Source: Hyphomicrobiales bacterium
GTDB lineage: Bacteria > Pseudomonadota > Alphaproteobacteria > Rhizobiales > JAJFHC01
Assembly: GCA_021775835.1 (NCBI GenBank)
Contig: JAJFHC010000124.1
Coordinates: 39,802 to 103,801 of the forward strand
DNA length: 64,000 nucleotides
Direction of reading: 5' to 3'
Shown here: piece by piece, positions 62,458 to 64,000 of the stretch
Layout of the letters: every line of letters starts with the position of its first letter
Position numbering within the stretch: position 1 is the first letter of the stretch
The notes under the pieces: model-generated
The model's database searches: none
The model's input: only the letters and a program-made list of their open reading frames with translations
Told to the model about the DNA's origin: nothing
Translations under genes and position numbers: made by a program

Positions 62458-63760
62458 TGAGCGAGCATCCATCCCAGTTGCATGGCTTTGAACTGTTGCA
62501 TTCCGTTTAGCATGACGACCGGGCCTGGTTTTCCGTAGTGTCCGGTCCAGCCTCCCAACCGGGCGCAGACCCATGCTGCAAATGCCAGGGTTTCGGGATC
62601 GTGTGGGTTTTTTTGTCGTTGGGTCTTGCCTTCGAGTTGGGCCGACATGGCGACAAGCGCTGGGATGTCTTGAGACGTGAAGACATCAGTGATGGGCCGC
62701 TTGGCCTGCCCTTCGCGCCCGCGCACCAGTTGCAATACGCTAACCGCGGCAACGAGACAGGCCATGGCAAGCTTTTCAAACGGTTGTGTATCGCTGATGC
62801 GCACGGCTTCGATGTTGAAGCCTTTGGATTTCATGACCCGGAATAATTGCTCGATGGTCCAGCGCTCACGGTAATAACCCACCAGGGTGCGGGCCTGGTC
62901 AAACGTTGTCACCGGATGAGTTGTCAGCAGTCTCCAATGGGCCGCCTTGGTCCCGGGCGGTGGCGCTGTTTCCTGGGCTTCGACCAGATATACACCAATA
63001 CCATCGGGCAGGCCCGGCGAGCGCGGCCGCGTGTCCGGGCGGCCCAGGACAACGCGGCAAAACCGTATCGACACCGTGATGTCACGGGCGCGACGGCCAG
63101 GGGTTGCGGGAAGAGACACCTTCATCCGTCCCGCTTCACCGATATCGCTTGTGGCGTCAAATAACCGGCCACCACCGACAAGGTGGCGGTTATGGCTCGC
63201 CCGGACCAACAGCTCAACACCCGCTGGCTTCGACGAGAACGCCTCGTAGATGTCGCTCTCACGGTCACCCACAACCGTCACCGAAGCAGCACCCGCCTCA
63301 ACCAGACTGGCTGCCTGACGGGCACCCTCCAACCAACGGTGGCTCTGCTTGTCTTCAAACGGGCGACGTTGTTTGCTCGCCTTCAATCCGCCACGCCGAA
63401 CGATCAGGTCCGCATGGACCAAACCCAAAAGAGCACCGGTCCCGCTATCAACCGCTATCGTGGGATGGCCGACAATGCCACGGCCCTCGCCATCGTTGCG
63501 CAGAGTGGTCGTGTCCTGGATCGCCAAAATGTGGCGGCCAGAAACCCGCGTCTGCGTCCCTGCGCGTGCATGTTCTATCATCTCATCAACACTGACACGA
63601 TCATTGCGAAGAAAACGCGTCAGACGGATCTCCCCGGCGCGGTTGCCGCCAAGACAACGAACACGAACACCGCGTTCGCCAATCTCAACAAGCCGACGGT
63701 GCAAAAACGAACCCCCTTTTTAAGACGAAGGTCACCAAAACCGCCCAAGCAATAATCCAT
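62448..63760 (-). CDS. IS4-family transposase, with a frameshift near the N-terminus
   Basis: The DDE core is in one frame: ILAIQDTTTLRN holds the first Asp, TVVGDRESDIYEAF the second and YYRERWTIEQLFRVMKSKG the Glu. That frame is open only from 63704 (TTG). A better start, ATG at 63760 with GGAGA just before it, reads MDYCLGGFGDLRLKKG, the usual IS4 N-terminus. It joins the main frame by a minus-one shift at the run AAAAAGGGGG (63712-63721). The motif A-AAG-GGG can slip with re-pairing at both sites, so this may be programmed frameshifting or a recent mutation. Confidence 0.75.
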
Positions 63761-63832
63761 CTCTGTCTCCAAAGGCCAAAGAACATCGAACTCAGTGAGT
63801 CAGACCAAACCAACACTGGCAACAAAAATCCG

Positions 63833-63850
63833 AGATGTGTGAATGCAGTA
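63833..63850 (-). repeat. IS terminal inverted repeat, right end
   Basis: Read on the minus strand this is TACTGCATTCACACATCT, matching the left end at 16 of 18 bases. Confidence 0.8.
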
Positions 63851-63862
63851 GGCCAACGCGCC
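63851..63862. repeat. Target site duplication of the IS, right copy
   Basis: GGCCAACGCGCC immediately right of the element, identical to 62428-62439. Confidence 0.8.
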
Positions 63863-64000
63863 GGGGCCTAATCGCAGGTACTACAGCGCGCAACATTGGC
63901 GAGTAGGTCCCTGTGTGTGCGGTTTCTGTCATTATAGAGTTGGGTGGGAGACCGTTAGGTCCCCGGTCCTCTGACTTGCAAGACCGTGATCCGGCTCGGT
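63863..64000. repeat. Remainder of the split REP-like element and unassigned tail
   Basis: The first 48 bases hold the rest of the interrupted repeat: GGGG completing the hairpin, then CCTAATCGC and CATTGGCGAGTAGG, which matches the copy at 55645-55658. The last 90 bases, to the window edge, show no gene, RNA or clear motif. Confidence 0.5.

Larger units (their letters stand above)
62440..63850 (-). mobile_element. IS4-family insertion sequence (1411 bp)
   Basis: The element carries one transposase and ends in 18-bp inverted repeats, TACTAGATTCACACATCT (62440-62457) and the reverse complement of 63833-63850 (TACTGCATTCACACATCT), agreeing at 16 of 18 bases. A 12-bp direct repeat GGCCAACGCGCC flanks it. 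Removing the element and one direct repeat restores CCCCGGCCAACGCGCCGGGG, a hairpin nearly identical to the stem of the REP-like repeat at 55659-55678. The insertion therefore hit a REP hairpin. The intact ends and exact duplication suggest recent transposition. Confidence 0.85.

Noticed and set aside
1..64000. CRISPR arrays, tRNA or rRNA genes, prophage or integrase genes
   Set aside because: I looked for regularly spaced repeats, cloverleaf ends and phage-type genes and saw none. A tRNA search program would be needed to exclude a tRNA firmly.

Overview
The window reads as chromosomal DNA of a GC-rich alphaproteobacterium. This is an inference from gene content and style: RutR-type regulators, reductive pyrimidine catabolism by PreT/PreA, BMP-type and NMT1-type ABC importers, a DUF1127/DUF6455 protein, many crotonase, acyl-CoA dehydrogenase and CoA-transferase genes, and long operons joined by ATGA overlaps. 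I saw no tRNA, rRNA or CRISPR array. One intact insertion sequence lies near the right end.

Region 1 (1-1105): the end of a possible gene at the left edge, a DUF6455 protein behind an FNR/FixK-type box, and an Ogt-type DNA repair methyltransferase. Region 2 (1112-20269): a pyrimidine catabolism supercluster. A long leftward operon (15066 to 1112) encodes a beta-alanine-type aminotransferase, an N-carbamoyl-beta-alanine amidohydrolase, dihydropyrimidinase, an NMT1-type ABC importer, a BMP-type nucleoside or base ABC importer and a CodA-like cytosine deaminase. Opposite it are two overlapping RutR-like regulator genes, with two RutR-type operators in the shared promoter region. A second leftward operon, preT-preA-eamA, has a third, degenerate operator. 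Together these cover cytosine to uracil to dihydrouracil to N-carbamoyl-beta-alanine to beta-alanine to malonate semialdehyde.

Region 3 (20430-28572): a complete Liv-type ABC importer (livF, livG, livM, livH and binding protein; the LivM has an unusually long N-terminus), a CYTH-CHAD protein and a small unknown protein. Region 4 (28776-40487): an aldehyde dehydrogenase divergent from a tight eight-gene operon: LeuC-like and LeuD-like hydro-lyase, PrpB-like lyase, HyuB, HyuA, an isochorismatase-like protein lacking the catalytic Cys, an FAD_binding_2 flavoprotein and a UxaA-like dehydratase. I know of no described pathway with this gene set, so it is the best candidate here for an undescribed catabolic system.

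Region 5 (40489-52744): an unknown polytopic membrane protein, an AGCS amino-acid symporter, a UspA protein, then an enolase-superfamily dehydratase, a cupin, a GMC oxidoreductase, a CaiB/BaiF CoA-transferase, a crotonase, a kinase-like phosphotransferase and a mosaic protein with a soluble head and a porin-like barrel tail. Region 6 (53055-60193): a DMT exporter and a beta-oxidation block (acyl-CoA ligase, two adjacent acyl-CoA dehydrogenases and a FadJ-type bifunctional enzyme). Region 7 (60372-64000): a CysH-like protein without the catalytic motifs, ATP sulfurylase, and an IS4-family element (62440-63850) with 18-bp inverted repeats and a 12-bp target duplication, inserted into a REP-like palindrome that has a second copy at 55599-55678.
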